Shown here: one piece after another, positions 41,286 to 50,834 of the stretch | How positions within the stretch are numbered: the first letter of the stretch is position 1 | How the letters are laid out: each line of letters begins with the position of its first letter | Source: Bacteroidota bacterium | GTDB lineage: Bacteria; Bacteroidota; Ignavibacteria; Tepidaquicellales; Tepidaquicellaceae | Assembly: GCA_018266835.1 (NCBI GenBank) | Contig: JAFDZP010000005.1 | Coordinates: 1-64,000 of the forward strand | DNA: 64,000 nucleotides | Direction: 5' to 3' | Program-made: the position numbers and the translations under genes | The notes under the pieces: model-generated | What the model was told of the DNA's origin: nothing | The model's database searches: none | The model's input: only the letters and a program-made list of their open reading frames with translations

Positions 41286-43052
41286 ATGCATCTAATAGAT
41301 TGGATTATTGTAGCATTGTATTTTGTTATATCTCTGCTGATTGGAATTGTTTACTCTAAAAGAGCCGGAAGTTCCACTGAAAATTTTTTCCTTTCTGGTA
41401 GACAGCTTCCATGGTGGCTTGCGGGTATATCGATGGTGGCAACAACGTTTGCTGCCGATACTCCCCTGGCTGTAACTGAGTTAGTCGGACAAAACGGTAT
41501 CGCGGGCAACTGGCTATGGTGGAATATGCTTATTGGCGGAATGATGACTGTGTTCTTTTTTTCAAGATTATGGAGACGCGCAAATATTTTAACCGATGTT
41601 GAGTTTATTGAATTGAGATACTCAGGTAAATCTGCAGCAGTGCTGAGAGGATTTAAAGGAATTTACATGGGTATCTTTATGAATACAATTATCATGGGCT
41701 GGGTAAACCTTGCAATGATAAAAATTCTTATAGGAATGTTCCCTGAATATGTGAATGAAGGCAATGCTATTTTGTATGTTGGAATTTGTATGGTCCTTAC
41801 CGCAGGTTATTCAGCACTCTCGGGATTATGGGGAGTTGCAGTTACAGATGCATTTCAGTTTATTCTTGCAATGGGCGGTTGTATAGTTTTAGCAGTGATA
41901 GTTGTAAACTCACCGCAGATAGGAGGAATAGACGGCTTACAGGCAAAACTTCCTGACTGGGCATTAAGGTTCACTCCACAAATTACGAGCGAAACTCCCG
42001 TAGCCGATACAAGCGGCGCATTGGCAATGACCATTTCTTCATTCCTTGCTTTCATAGGCATACAATGGTGGGCTTCATGGTACCCGGGCGCAGAACCCGG
42101 CGGCGGCGGATATATTGCTCAAAGAATGATGAGCGCTAAAGATGAAAAAAATTCTTTGTTCGCAACTTTGTTTTTCCAGATTGCTCATTATTGCTTAAGA
42201 CCATGGCCGTGGATTTTAGTAGGACTATCATCCTTAATTTTATATCCTGATTTATCGCACGCAGATAAAGGACTCGGCTTTGTAAAAGCTATGAATGATT
42301 TTCTTCCTGTAGGATTAAAAGGGTTATTACTCGCTGCATTTTTTGCCGCATACATGTCAACAATTTCAACTCACCTTAACTGGGGAACATCATACTTTAT
42401 AAATGATTTTTATAAACGCTTCATCAAAAAAGACGGCAGTGAAAAAAGTTATGTTACTGTCTCACGCTTAATGACAATCGTCTTTATGATACTTTCTATT
42501 TTAGTAACAACACAGATGAAAAGTATTTCCGGAGTTTGGAGTTTCGTTATTGAATGCGGCGCAGGTTTAGGATTGGTCTTAATATTAAGATGGTTCTGGT
42601 GGAGAGTAAATGCTATTGCAGAAATAGCTGCAACTGTTACTCCTTTTATAGTATACGGAGTTTTATATTTTGGAAAATTCAATATTCAGTTCCCGCAGTC
42701 GTTATATGTTATTGTTCCAATCACTACTTTAGTCTGGATAATTGCAATGTATCTTACAAAGCCCGTTGACGATGAAAAGTTAACTTCATTCTATAGACAG
42801 GTTCATCCGGGCGGTATAGGCTGGAAGAAAATTTCAGATAAACTTACTGATGTAACACCCGACTCAGGATATTTCTTTTTGTTTGTTGACTGGGCTTGCG
42901 GAATTGTTTTAGTATATATGTTCCTGTTCGGAATGGGTAAAATTTTATTCCATGATTATCTTATGGGCTCAGTATTTATATTAATAGGACTTGCAGCAGC
43001 AGGAGTAATTTTCTGGGACCTAAACAGAAGAGGATGGAAGTCCATCAATTAA
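41286..43052 (+). CDS. Sodium:solute symporter family protein
   Basis: This 588-residue transporter of the SSS family has about 13-15 membrane segments. Signatures are DWIIVALYFVISLLIGIVYSKRAGS with FFLSGRQLPWWLAGISMVATTFAADTPLA (the substrate and Na region), GWVNLAMIKILIGM, and LLAAFFAAYMSTISTHLNWGTSYFINDFY. It takes up a small solute with sodium. A sugar, nucleoside or carboxylate cannot be told apart here, and no catabolic neighbour helps. It heads a plus-strand run; the next gene lies about 11 bp away. Confidence 0.92.
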   Translation: MHLIDWIIVALYFVISLLIGIVYSKRAGSSTENFFLSGRQLPWWLAGISMVATTFAADTPLAVTELVGQNGIAGNWLWWNMLIGGMMTVFFFSRLWRRANILTDVEFIELRYSGKSAAVLRGFKGIYMGIFMNTIIMGWVNLAMIKILIGMFPEYVNEGNAILYVGICMVLTAGYSALSGLWGVAVTDAFQFILAMGGCIVLAVIVVNSPQIGGIDGLQAKLPDWALRFTPQITSETPVADTSGALAMTISSFLAFIGIQWWASWYPGAEPGGGGYIAQRMMSAKDEKNSLFATLFFQIAHYCLRPWPWILVGLSSLILYPDLSHADKGLGFVKAMNDFLPVGLKGLLLAAFFAAYMSTISTHLNWGTSYFINDFYKRFIKKDGSEKSYVTVSRLMTIVFMILSILVTTQMKSISGVWSFVIECGAGLGLVLILRWFWWRVNAIAEIAATVTPFIVYGVLYFGKFNIQFPQSLYVIVPITTLVWIIAMYLTKPVDDEKLTSFYRQVHPGGIGWKKISDKLTDVTPDSGYFFLFVDWACGIVLVYMFLFGMGKILFHDYLMGSVFILIGLAAAGVIFWDLNRRGWKSIN

Positions 43053-43063
43053 AACATAACTTC

Positions 43064-43558
43064 ATGATAGAGATTATAAAAAACGATTTGTGGAAACAGT
43101 TCGGCGCTGCACTCGATATGTTTGAAAATGCTATTGAGAAATGTCCGGCTGAATTATGGAACAATAAAGATACCATTGTCTGGTATTGGGCATTCCATAC
43201 TTTATTTTACACTGATTATTATTTATCGGAAGACCCTGATAATTTTCATCCTCCTGTACCATTTACACTTTCAGAATTTGAGGAAGGGACTATGCCCCCA
43301 AAAGTTTATACAAAGGAAGAGTTAATCAGCTACACAAAGTTTTGCCGGGAAAAGTGCCGGAAACTTCTCTCAGGATTAACTGAAGAAAAGGCAAAGATGC
43401 GATGGATAAACAAATGGAAGAATTACAGTATATTTGAAATGTTAATTTATAATCTAAGGCACGTCCAGCATCATACCGGACAGCTGAATTTATTATTAGG
43501 TCAGATAGATCACGATTTACCTGTATGGGTGTCGCAAACGAAAGTAGCACTTAATTGA
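43064..43558 (+). CDS. DinB-like four-helix-bundle protein
   Basis: This 164-residue DinB/YfiT-type helical bundle has its metal-binding His pattern visible as WAFHTLFYTDYYL in the first half and RHVQHHTGQLNLLLGQ in the second. Members include thiol transferases and hydrolases as well as many uncharacterised proteins. I prefer the ATG at 43064 (MIEIIKNDLW), 11 bp after the symporter stop. An upstream in-frame ATG at 43034 would overlap the symporter by 19 bp. The 3' end overlaps the ftsX start. Confidence 0.82.
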   Translation: MIEIIKNDLWKQFGAALDMFENAIEKCPAELWNNKDTIVWYWAFHTLFYTDYYLSEDPDNFHPPVPFTLSEFEEGTMPPKVYTKEELISYTKFCREKCRKLLSGLTEEKAKMRWINKWKNYSIFEMLIYNLRHVQHHTGQLNLLLGQIDHDLPVWVSQTKVALN

Positions 43559-44427
43559 AGTATTCATACTTAATAAAAGAATCATTACGAGGTTTTAATT
43601 CGGCAAAGCTAAGTACATTAGCTTCAGTCTCTACTATTGCCCTGTCACTGATAATCATAGGCATTTATTTTTTTATCTCGGTTAATTCTTCTTCGTACAC
43701 AAAAAAAATAAAAGATAAAGTTGAGCTGGAAGTTTTTCTGCAGGACGGTTACTCTATAAATGAACTCGATTCTCTCAAAGAAAATTTAAAACGCCTCGGC
43801 GGAGTTAAACAGATTACATTTGTATCAAAGGAAGAAGCTGCTAAAATTTTCGAGAAGGAATACGGCAAGGAAATGCTTGAAATACTCGAAGGAAATCCCC
43901 TTCCCTCTTCATTCAAACTTGCTTTGTACGATGAATATAAAACGGTCGATAAAGTTGAAAAATTAAAAAAGCAGATTTCAGAGTTAGGATTTGTTTCAGA
44001 TGTTATCTATCCTAAAAAAAATCTTGAAATGGTTGATAAGAACTTTTCATCCATTCTTTCACTCAATCTTATTATTCTTATAGTTATCACTATCTCTTCA
44101 ATATTCTTAGTATCAAATACAATCCGGCTTGTAATTGCCTCCAAAGAGAAACTGATTTACACAATGAAGCTTCTCGGCGCTACCAAAAAATTCATCCGCT
44201 CACCTTTCTTGATTGAAGGATTTATGCAGGGACTCATAGGAGGAATTATTGCATCTGTTTTTTTATATGTCCTTATGGAGTATGTTGCAGGTAAGCTTGG
44301 AGAAGTGAATGTGTATATAGAAATAGGAAGATTCTTTTATGTCCTGATTGTAATAGTTCTCGGAATAATTCTCGGTATTGCAGGAAGCGCAATATCAATA
44401 AGACGATATTTAAAATTTGACAGTTAA
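43555..44427 (+). CDS. ftsX: Cell division protein FtsX (ABC-like permease)
   Basis: This 290-residue protein has the FtsX topology: one N-terminal membrane segment (about 22-42), a large extracytoplasmic domain (45-165; KVELEVFLQDG, GGVKQITFVSKEEAAKIFEKEYG), then three C-terminal membrane segments (MKLLGATKKFIRSPFLIEGFMQGLIGG is diagnostic). With FtsE it controls peptidoglycan hydrolases during division. The start is TTG overlapping the DinB-like stop as TTGA. No ftsE is adjacent, so the partner is encoded elsewhere. Confidence 0.92.
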   Translation: MKYSYLIKESLRGFNSAKLSTLASVSTIALSLIIIGIYFFISVNSSSYTKKIKDKVELEVFLQDGYSINELDSLKENLKRLGGVKQITFVSKEEAAKIFEKEYGKEMLEILEGNPLPSSFKLALYDEYKTVDKVEKLKKQISELGFVSDVIYPKKNLEMVDKNFSSILSLNLIILIVITISSIFLVSNTIRLVIASKEKLIYTMKLLGATKKFIRSPFLIEGFMQGLIGGIIASVFLYVLMEYVAGKLGEVNVYIEIGRFFYVLIVIVLGIILGIAGSAISIRRYLKFDS

Positions 44428-44445
44428 TTTAAAAATAAAATTCTA

Positions 44446-44898
44446 ATGTTAAAAGTTGGTGATAAAGCGCCCGAGTTCACTTTAATAAGTGATGAAGGTA
44501 AAAATGTTTCATTAAAAGATTTAAGAGGCAAAAAAGTTGTTTTGTATTTCTACCCAAAGGATGATACGGAAGCATGCACAGAAGAAGCATGTTCATTCCG
44601 TGATAACATTAAAGTTATCGAAAAGAAAAACGCAGTTGTCATCGGTGTAAGTAAAGATAACACTAAGTCACATGTAAAATTCAAAAAGAAGTATGACCTT
44701 AACTTTCCTTTGCTCAGTGATGAAAACAGAGAAATGCTTGAAGCTTACGGAGTATGGAAAGAAAAAAGTATGTTCGGAAAAAAATATATGGGCATAATAA
44801 GGACTACTTTTATCATAGATGAAAAAGGAATTATAAAAGAAATCTGGGATAAAGTTTCCGTTAAAGGTCATATAGAAGATGTAATATCAAAATTATAG
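44446..44898 (+). CDS. bcp: Thioredoxin-dependent peroxiredoxin, Bcp/PrxQ type
   Basis: This 150-residue peroxiredoxin reduces peroxides in the cytoplasm. The peroxidatic C44 and the resolving C49 lie in DDTEACTEEACSFRD, the close-spaced Bcp pattern; other marks are GDKAPEFTL and LYFYPKDD. Length is typical. It follows ftsX by 18 bp on plus. Confidence 0.94.
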   Translation: MLKVGDKAPEFTLISDEGKNVSLKDLRGKKVVLYFYPKDDTEACTEEACSFRDNIKVIEKKNAVVIGVSKDNTKSHVKFKKKYDLNFPLLSDENREMLEAYGVWKEKSMFGKKYMGIIRTTFIIDEKGIIKEIWDKVSVKGHIEDVISKL

Positions 44899-44973
44899 AA
44901 TTAACTTTACTTATAATATTGTTATAATTATTTTTCCACCAAATCCATTTTATTAACCAAAAAATCACACCCC

Positions 44974-45600
44974 ATGAATAAATACCTAACCGAGTTCATC
45001 GGCGCATTTTTTCTAATCCTTGTAATAGGATTAACCGGCAATCCTCTTGCAATCGGAGCAATCCTGATGGTAATGATTTATATGGGAGGAAATATTTCAG
45101 GCGGACATTATAATCCTGCTGTTACTCTTGGAGTTTTCATCAGAGGAAAAATTGACGCAAAAGATATGATAATGTACTGGGTATTCCAGTTATTCGGCGC
45201 TATCATTGCAGCCTTTGTGGTATTTGTTCTTACAACTAAAACAATGCAGGTTGTTCCTGCTGTTGGCAGAGACTTCGTAAAAGTTATTCTTTGTGAAGTA
45301 CTTGGTACATTTGCTTTAGTTTCTGTAGTGCTGAATGTAGCAACTACAAAAAAAGCTGCAGGTAACAGTTACTTCGGTCTGGCAATCGGTTTTACAGTAC
45401 TTGCATCTGCATTTGCATTCGGACCAATATCCGGCGGAGCATTCAATCCTGCCGTGGCATTAGGACCGCAGATTGTTGACGCAATTAAAGGCGGCTCTTC
45501 AATTATGTACAGCTGGTATTATATCGTCGGATGTTTTGCAGGCGGAGCTATTGCAGCAATTGTTTTCAGAATTTGTAATCCTGACGAGTATCAGGCATAA
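44974..45600 (+). CDS. Aquaporin/MIP-family channel
   Basis: This 208-residue protein has six membrane segments and two NPA half-helices, GGHYNPAVTLG (NPA 47-49) and GGAFNPAVALGP (NPA 158-160). In AqpZ and GlpF the second NPA is followed by Arg (NPAR), part of the selectivity filter; here it is Val. The channel may therefore pass something other than plain water, or have relaxed selectivity. It is the last gene of the plus run, 75 bp after bcp, and is followed by a bidirectional terminator. Confidence 0.9.
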   Translation: MNKYLTEFIGAFFLILVIGLTGNPLAIGAILMVMIYMGGNISGGHYNPAVTLGVFIRGKIDAKDMIMYWVFQLFGAIIAAFVVFVLTTKTMQVVPAVGRDFVKVILCEVLGTFALVSVVLNVATTKKAAGNSYFGLAIGFTVLASAFAFGPISGGAFNPAVALGPQIVDAIKGGSSIMYSWYYIVGCFAGGAIAAIVFRICNPDEYQA

Positions 45601-45622
45601 AATTTTTACTATTTATAAAAAG

Positions 45623-45658
45623 AAAAGCCCGTTCTGCTTATGCCGAACGGGCTTTTTT
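45623..45658. terminator. Bidirectional terminator between convergent genes
   Basis: The arms AAAAGCCCGTTC and GAACGGGCTTTT have a ten-base loop; plus reads on into TTTTTT and minus into TTTTCTTTTT. It serves the aquaporin gene (plus) and the T9SS cargo gene (minus, stop 45681). Confidence 0.9.
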
Positions 45659-45680
45659 ATTTATTCTTTGTTTATTTTTC

Positions 45681-47645
45681 TTACTTAACCAAAATCATTT
45701 TTCTAACTTCTCTGTAATCACCTGCTTCTAATTTATAGAAATACATTCCGCTGTTTAATTTCGATGCATCAAAATCTATTGAGTATGAACCGCTGTTAAC
45801 GTTTCCATTAACTAATGTCTGAACTTCTCTTCCTGTTATATCAAACACTGTTAGTTTTACAAATCCTGCCTTCTCTATAGAGTATGCAATTTTTGTAACC
45901 GGGTTAAACGGATTCGGGAAGTTCTGCTCCAAAGAATATTTAACAGGAGTTGAATTTTCGCTTCCTGAAATTCCAACTAAAGGACTTACAACTAACTGAT
46001 AAGTTCTTGTGTGGTTTCTCACACCGCCCGGTTCAGTACCTGTAATCTGAATATTATATGTTCCAATAGGTACTAACGCATTAGTGCTCTGATTTATAAT
46101 CAATGAATCAGGGAAGTTATTTACTACTCCGCCGTTACTTAAAGAAACTGTTAAGGTTCCTACTGCAGGAGGATTTAATACTGTCGCTGTAAAATTAATT
46201 GGTCCGGTCATAGGTCCCATTGCAGGAAGTCTCAATCTGTTTTGTCTTGATGAATTTACATTGATTGAGTCAACAGGCTTTGAAAATGAAATTCCATAAT
46301 CAGGTAAGTATGCTGAATAATCATCCAATGTGTTATTTCTTCCGTCCATCCAGAAAGGCATGGTAATGGTTTTACCTGCGATTGAATGGTAGTCGCCAAT
46401 ATAATATGCCTGTCCTGAACCCTGTGATTGTTTTACATTACCCGGGTTAAAGCTTTGGTTTGCGGTTTTTATATTTGTGAATGTTGCGCCGCCATCTGTT
46501 GATACTGCGCAATATGTCTCTGTTAAAATATTTGAAGGGTCATTTCTTGAATCATACCACATTACCCATACTCTTCCTTGGTTATCAACTGAAATATCTG
46601 ACATCCACTGATCTGTTGTGCCTACGTCATCATTTACTCTTGTAGGTGTTAAGTTATTCCAGGTCACACCTTTATCTGTTGATTTAACTACAAAGATATC
46701 GGCATTATCCGGTCCTAAAGGATTTGCAGCATAGTTAATATAATAAGTACCTCTGTATGGTCCGTTGCTTAAGTCACAGGCAATCTGCGGGAATCCGCTC
46801 ACTCTGATATCACCCTTTAAAACATATCTGCCGAATGTGGAATTGAAAACACCCGGTTCAGTATAAGAAGCAGCTTGAACTTGAGGAGCAAAAGTAGCTC
46901 CGCCGTCAGTAGAATATCTTACTGCAGCTCCGCCCTGGCTCCACGCTACAACAACTCTTCCGTCAGGTCCTACTGCAATGTTTGAACCTTGTGAGTTTGT
47001 AGTAGAAAGCTGTATAGGTGCAGACCAGCTTACACCTTGGTTTGTACTTCTGTAAAATCTTATTGGTGCAGGAGTAACAGAAAAATCTGTATAGCCTACA
47101 TAAATGTAATTTGAATATGGTCCTGCAGTTTGGTCACATTCAATCCATTGTTTATCAGCGCTTGAATTAGAAAAAATGTTTCCCAAGTTTGTCCAGTTCA
47201 ATCCGCCGTTAGTAGATTTCCAAATTCTAACACCGTTGTTTAAAACTGTATAATATGCATTACCTAAACTGTCAAAGGCAAATACAGGATCACCTTGTGA
47301 AACACTGGTAGCAATATTGCTCCATGATACTCCGCCGTTTGTAGTTACATAAACGTTTGTAGAGGAAACAACAGCTCTGTTATCACCTGCTATAAAGTTT
47401 AGCGGATTTCTTGGGTTTACTGCTATATGTGTTTCTGCAAATCCCGGAGTTGTTGTTACTTTGTAGTTATCGAATGCTCCTACTGAAACCACTGCATCTA
47501 CTCCGTAAGCCTCTGGTGCATAGACTTTCGGGAAAATTGTTTTTAATGGAAGCGGAACGTAGTTTGGGTTATATTGACTCCAGTCCATCTGCGCAAACAA
47601 ATTGGCTGAAATCAACATTGTAAAAATGATGAATATTTTTCTCAT
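45681..47645 (-). CDS. T9SS cargo, sialidase-like BNR propeller protein
   Basis: This 654-residue protein has a signal peptide (residues 1-18) and six-bladed BNR-type repeats with Asp-box motifs (VTTNGGVSW, KSTNGGLNWT, RSTNQGVSWS, STDGGATFA, STDKGVTWN) from about 45 to 440. A short Ig-like domain follows (about 480-560). The T9SS sorting domain starts near 577 (QNFPNPFNPVTKIAY) and ends RKMILVK. It resembles the partial protein at 1-1856. No sialidase catalytic Arg triad can be confirmed by eye. Confidence 0.85.
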   Translation of the reverse strand: MRKIFIIFTMLISANLFAQMDWSQYNPNYVPLPLKTIFPKVYAPEAYGVDAVVSVGAFDNYKVTTTPGFAETHIAVNPRNPLNFIAGDNRAVVSSTNVYVTTNGGVSWSNIATSVSQGDPVFAFDSLGNAYYTVLNNGVRIWKSTNGGLNWTNLGNIFSNSSADKQWIECDQTAGPYSNYIYVGYTDFSVTPAPIRFYRSTNQGVSWSAPIQLSTTNSQGSNIAVGPDGRVVVAWSQGGAAVRYSTDGGATFAPQVQAASYTEPGVFNSTFGRYVLKGDIRVSGFPQIACDLSNGPYRGTYYINYAANPLGPDNADIFVVKSTDKGVTWNNLTPTRVNDDVGTTDQWMSDISVDNQGRVWVMWYDSRNDPSNILTETYCAVSTDGGATFTNIKTANQSFNPGNVKQSQGSGQAYYIGDYHSIAGKTITMPFWMDGRNNTLDDYSAYLPDYGISFSKPVDSINVNSSRQNRLRLPAMGPMTGPINFTATVLNPPAVGTLTVSLSNGGVVNNFPDSLIINQSTNALVPIGTYNIQITGTEPGGVRNHTRTYQLVVSPLVGISGSENSTPVKYSLEQNFPNPFNPVTKIAYSIEKAGFVKLTVFDITGREVQTLVNGNVNSGSYSIDFDASKLNSGMYFYKLEAGDYREVRKMILVK

Positions 47646-47722
47646 ACTGAGGGTTTAGTTTTTAGTCCCTAAAAATAGGAAAAAAAATGATTGAATGGTA
47701 TTGTATTTTATAAGTATATATT

Positions 47723-47757
47723 AAAAAAGCCCGCCGGATCTTCTCCAACGGGCTTTT
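47723..47757 (-). terminator. Terminator after the Ycf48-like gene
   Basis: The arms AAAAGCCCG and CGGGCTTTT enclose a small inner GGA/TCC stem. The minus strand continues TTTTTTAATA. It lies about 30 bp beyond the stop at 47786. Confidence 0.8.
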
Positions 47758-47785
47758 AAAAACCGAAACCGGTTTTAAATAAATC

Positions 47786-49162
47786 TTATTTTATTAAAGT
47801 AAGTTTCTTTGTTGATACAAAGTTACCTGCTTGTAATTTATAGAAATAGATACCTGAAGTTAATTCAGATGCATTCATTGTAATTGAGTGTGTTCCTGCA
47901 TTCTTGAATCCGTTAACAAGGCTCATTACTTCGTTACCTAATGCATCATAAACTTTTAATGATACATCTGTAGCAACAGGTAATGAATAGTTAATTGTTG
48001 TTGTAGGATTGAAAGGATTTGGGAAGTTTTGCTCTAATGAATAATTATCAGGAACGATAGTTGATGGATTTTCAACACCTGTGATTGTTTCGTTGATTTT
48101 TAATACTGAACCGTCTGCGCAAATTGCATAACCATAGATTGTATTTCCGTTTTGTAAAATATCCATTGAAGTTATACCAGTAAGACCTGATGTTGATTGT
48201 ACTGTCCAGTTTAAACCGCCGTTTGTGCTTTTCATTACGCAGCCTGAAGCACCTGTACCACCGCTCATGTAAACAGTGTTTGAGTTCTTCATCCATTTAA
48301 TTTGTGAAGCGCCACCAACTGTAACGCCTGTTGCGATATTTGTGAATGTAGCGCCGCCGTCAGTTGTTCTTGCAATGTTTGGTAAAGATGTAGAGCTTGC
48401 AACAACACCTGTTAATTTGTTATCAGCAAAAGCAATACATGGTGTGAATGTACCTGTTGCTAAAGCTGTTGTTCTTAATACCCAGTTAGCACCACCGTTT
48501 GTTGTCATGTAGAATCTGATTGCAGCAGCTGAACCAACACTGACACCAAAACCGAAGAAACTTGCATCATTTACGAAAATGGAATTCTGTGCTGATGCGC
48601 AATTTGCAATTCCCGGAGGAGGTGTAGCTAATACCGTCCAGCTTGCACCGTTGTTTGTTGTTGTATTAATATAATAAGCACCGCCTAAACCTGTAGGAGG
48701 ATCTGATTGAGCAACACCGAAGTTAGAAGCGTTTCTACCGAAAACTATTCCGTTGAAGAATCCGCCTGTACCACCTGTGCTTGCAACTGCTGTCCAGGAT
48801 GTACCGCCGTTAGTTGTTTTGTAGAATGTTGCGTTTCCGCCTGCACCGCCTGAACCACCGCCGTTACCTACGTAACATGTAAGTGAATCTACTGCCCAGC
48901 AGCAGAATAAATCGAATGCAGCTAAACCGGTTGTTCCTGTAGGTGTCCATGTAACACCGCCATTTGTAGTTCTGGCTACAAGTGGTGCTGTTCCGCTGGA
49001 ACCTGTTGCGACCCATGCACATGTTGGTGAACATACTGAAATACTAGGTGATTCACCGCTTCCGGCAATACCTGTAACTCCGCCAACGAAACTCCATTGA
49101 GCAAATACATTGGAGCTTAATACTAAGAGGGTAACGATAAAAATGTAGGTTAATTTCTTCAA
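47786..49162 (-). CDS. T9SS cargo, Ycf48/BNR-like propeller protein
   Basis: This 458-residue protein has a signal peptide (ending NVFAQ) and Ycf48-like seven-bladed propeller repeats (ARTTNGGVTWTP, YKTTNGGTSWTA, YMTTNGGANWVL, ARTTDGGATFTN, MKSTNGGLNWTV) up to about residue 350. The T9SS sorting domain starts near 381 (QNFPNPFNPTTTINY) and ends KKLTLIK. The TTG start is supported by GGAG eight bases upstream. Gly- and Thr-rich loops between blades are long. Function unknown; a surface adhesion or structural role is possible. Confidence 0.85.
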   Translation of the reverse strand: MKKLTYIFIVTLLVLSSNVFAQWSFVGGVTGIAGSGESPSISVCSPTCAWVATGSSGTAPLVARTTNGGVTWTPTGTTGLAAFDLFCCWAVDSLTCYVGNGGGSGGAGGNATFYKTTNGGTSWTAVASTGGTGGFFNGIVFGRNASNFGVAQSDPPTGLGGAYYINTTTNNGASWTVLATPPPGIANCASAQNSIFVNDASFFGFGVSVGSAAAIRFYMTTNGGANWVLRTTALATGTFTPCIAFADNKLTGVVASSTSLPNIARTTDGGATFTNIATGVTVGGASQIKWMKNSNTVYMSGGTGASGCVMKSTNGGLNWTVQSTSGLTGITSMDILQNGNTIYGYAICADGSVLKINETITGVENPSTIVPDNYSLEQNFPNPFNPTTTINYSLPVATDVSLKVYDALGNEVMSLVNGFKNAGTHSITMNASELTSGIYFYKLQAGNFVSTKKLTLIK

Positions 49163-49267
49163 ACCAATCTCCGTTTAAGTTTTTTAATTAAATAATTGAA
49201 ACAATATAAAAATTTTTAGAATAAAAATCTGTATTAAAGTATTTGGGAATTATCTCAGAGGTGAAAG

Positions 49268-49296
49268 AACGGGAGAGGAATTAAATCCCCTCCCTT
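49268..49296 (-). terminator. Weak terminator-like hairpin
   Basis: The minus strand reads GGGAGGGGAT-tta-ATTCCTCTCCC followed by GTTCTTTC. The stem is strong but the T-run is poor. It lies about 20 bp beyond the stop at 49314. Confidence 0.45.
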
Positions 49297-49313
49297 TTGT
49301 AAAACTTCAAATA

Positions 49314-50378
49314 TTATTTAACCAACATCATTTTTTTGGTTTCGCTGAAGCCGTTTGCTTCGAGTTTGTAGTAATAAATTCCGCTTGATAGATTAGCTCC
49401 GTCAAATACTACTGAATATGTACCGGCTTGCTGAATACCATCTACATATGTTCCGATTTCGTTTCCAAGCATATCATATACTTTGAAAGTTACGTTTCCG
49501 TCTTTCGGAATTGAGTATCTGATATTTGTAGTCGGATTGAAAGGATTAGGATAATTCTGTGATAATGAATAATCAGTAACAAGTGAGCCGTTATTTCCAA
49601 CGCCTGTTGTGATAGTCGGTGAGAAATTTAATGACTGCTGTATATCATAATCAGTTGAGATCGAAGTTCCGTTTTTGTAAACAAAAATATTGACAACAGA
49701 ATTATCTGCAACTACATCTGCAGGAATTACATAATTCATATGCTTTGTAATTGTTGTACCTGTTGTCCAGCTTCCTGTTGAAACAGATTCACCCATATTG
49801 CCGTTAATCATGGCTTTCACAACATGGTTATGATGATAAGCTGCTGCTCCTATGCAGCCTGAGTTTCCTGTCTGTGAATAAATAAGATTGTTCTCAGTTA
49901 AAATTTCATTCATTGAAAAGTTACCGGTCAAATCTACTCTAGCTGTAAGATTTACGTCACATGAAAAAGTTCTTGTTGCTGAATTGTAGTTTCTGTTTGT
50001 AATAGCAATTGTAACAGTAGGTGAAGCAAATGATTGGACTATAACTTTATTGTTCCATACACCTCTGTCAATAATTCCGGTTTTTCTTCCGACTACACCT
50101 GTAGGATACGAGTTAAATCCAAAAGTTGAAATCATTCCTGATGAAGGAGCAAGCCATGGATCGCTGCTTCCGCCGCCGTGATAAGCAACTACAGTTGTGT
50201 TAGGATAATTGGATAAAATACCGTTGATAATATCGTGTCCACACGGGCAATACTGGCACCATGTGCCTGTACAATACTCGAGCACTGCATTTGTAGTGTT
50301 ACCTGTTGTTTGTGAGAAAGAATTGTTGGAAATTGAGAAGGTAAATACGATTAAAAATGAGAGTAGAATCTTCTTCAT
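49314..50378 (-). CDS. T9SS cargo, Omp28/thioredoxin-like protein
   Basis: This 354-residue protein has a signal peptide (residues 1-22) and then an Omp28-related thioredoxin-like domain. EYCTGTWCQYCPCGHD contains C36, C41, C44 and C46, with CXXC at C41-C44, followed by VVAYHGGGSSDPW and NSYPTGVVGRKTG. The last of these supplies the cis-Pro-like region. A beta-domain spans about 110-260. The T9SS sorting domain starts near 277 (QNYPNPFNPTTNIRY) and ends KKMMLVK. It may have thiol-disulfide activity at the surface. The four-cysteine cluster is richer than a simple CXXC. Confidence 0.85.
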   Translation of the reverse strand: MKKILLSFLIVFTFSISNNSFSQTTGNTTNAVLEYCTGTWCQYCPCGHDIINGILSNYPNTTVVAYHGGGSSDPWLAPSSGMISTFGFNSYPTGVVGRKTGIIDRGVWNNKVIVQSFASPTVTIAITNRNYNSATRTFSCDVNLTARVDLTGNFSMNEILTENNLIYSQTGNSGCIGAAAYHHNHVVKAMINGNMGESVSTGSWTTGTTITKHMNYVIPADVVADNSVVNIFVYKNGTSISTDYDIQQSLNFSPTITTGVGNNGSLVTDYSLSQNYPNPFNPTTNIRYSIPKDGNVTFKVYDMLGNEIGTYVDGIQQAGTYSVVFDGANLSSGIYYYKLEANGFSETKKMMLVK

Positions 50379-50514
50379 TTTTTGTGTCCCCGCTTTAAGT
50401 TTATTTAAAATAATTAAGTAATACTATGAGTTTTCTTTTTTAAATGCAATAGAAAATCTATGCAATTAACAATTAGTATTTAACAATGAACAGACCTGAA
50501 ACCGTATAACAAAG

Positions 50515-50534
50515 GTCACATTATTGTAACATTT
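50515..50534 (+). repeat. GTCACATTATTGTAACATTT motif, copy 2
   Basis: Identical to the minus strand of 4171-4190 and differing by one base from 50741-50760. Confidence 0.65.
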
Positions 50535-50572
50535 ATTATTGCTTAAAAAATTCAATTTCTCGTAAGATAAAA

Positions 50573-50726
50573 AGTCGGGAAATAGTCGGATTCTTAATTC
50601 AGTTCCAAATTTCAAGTTTCAAGTTCAAAATTATTTGTTTATAGAGTTGGATTTTTGTCGGGTTTTCTGTTAATTGTTAACTGATAATTGTTAATTGAAA
50701 AAAAGTCGGGAAATAGTCGGGTTTTT
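50573..50726 (+). repeat. Array of three paired AGTCGG units (region C)
   Basis: Units start at 50573 (AGTCGGGAAATAGTCGGATT), 50645 (degenerate, AGTTGG...TGTCGGG) and 50704 (AGTCGGGAAATAGTCGGGTT), spaced 72 and 59 bp. The filler is AT-rich and different in each gap. Same family as regions A and B. Confidence 0.75.
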
Positions 50727-50740
50727 GTAAATTATAAATT

Positions 50741-50760
50741 GTCACATTATTGTCACATTT
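50741..50760 (+). repeat. GTCACATTATTGTCACATTT motif, copy 3
   Basis: One mismatch to copies 1 and 2. It directly follows the last AGTCGG unit of region C. Confidence 0.65.
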
Positions 50761-50834
50761 TTTCATGCATCTTTATTAATCTCTTTTGCAAATCAAATAT
50801 ACATAAAATCCTGATAGAAGAAAATCTTTTCTTC

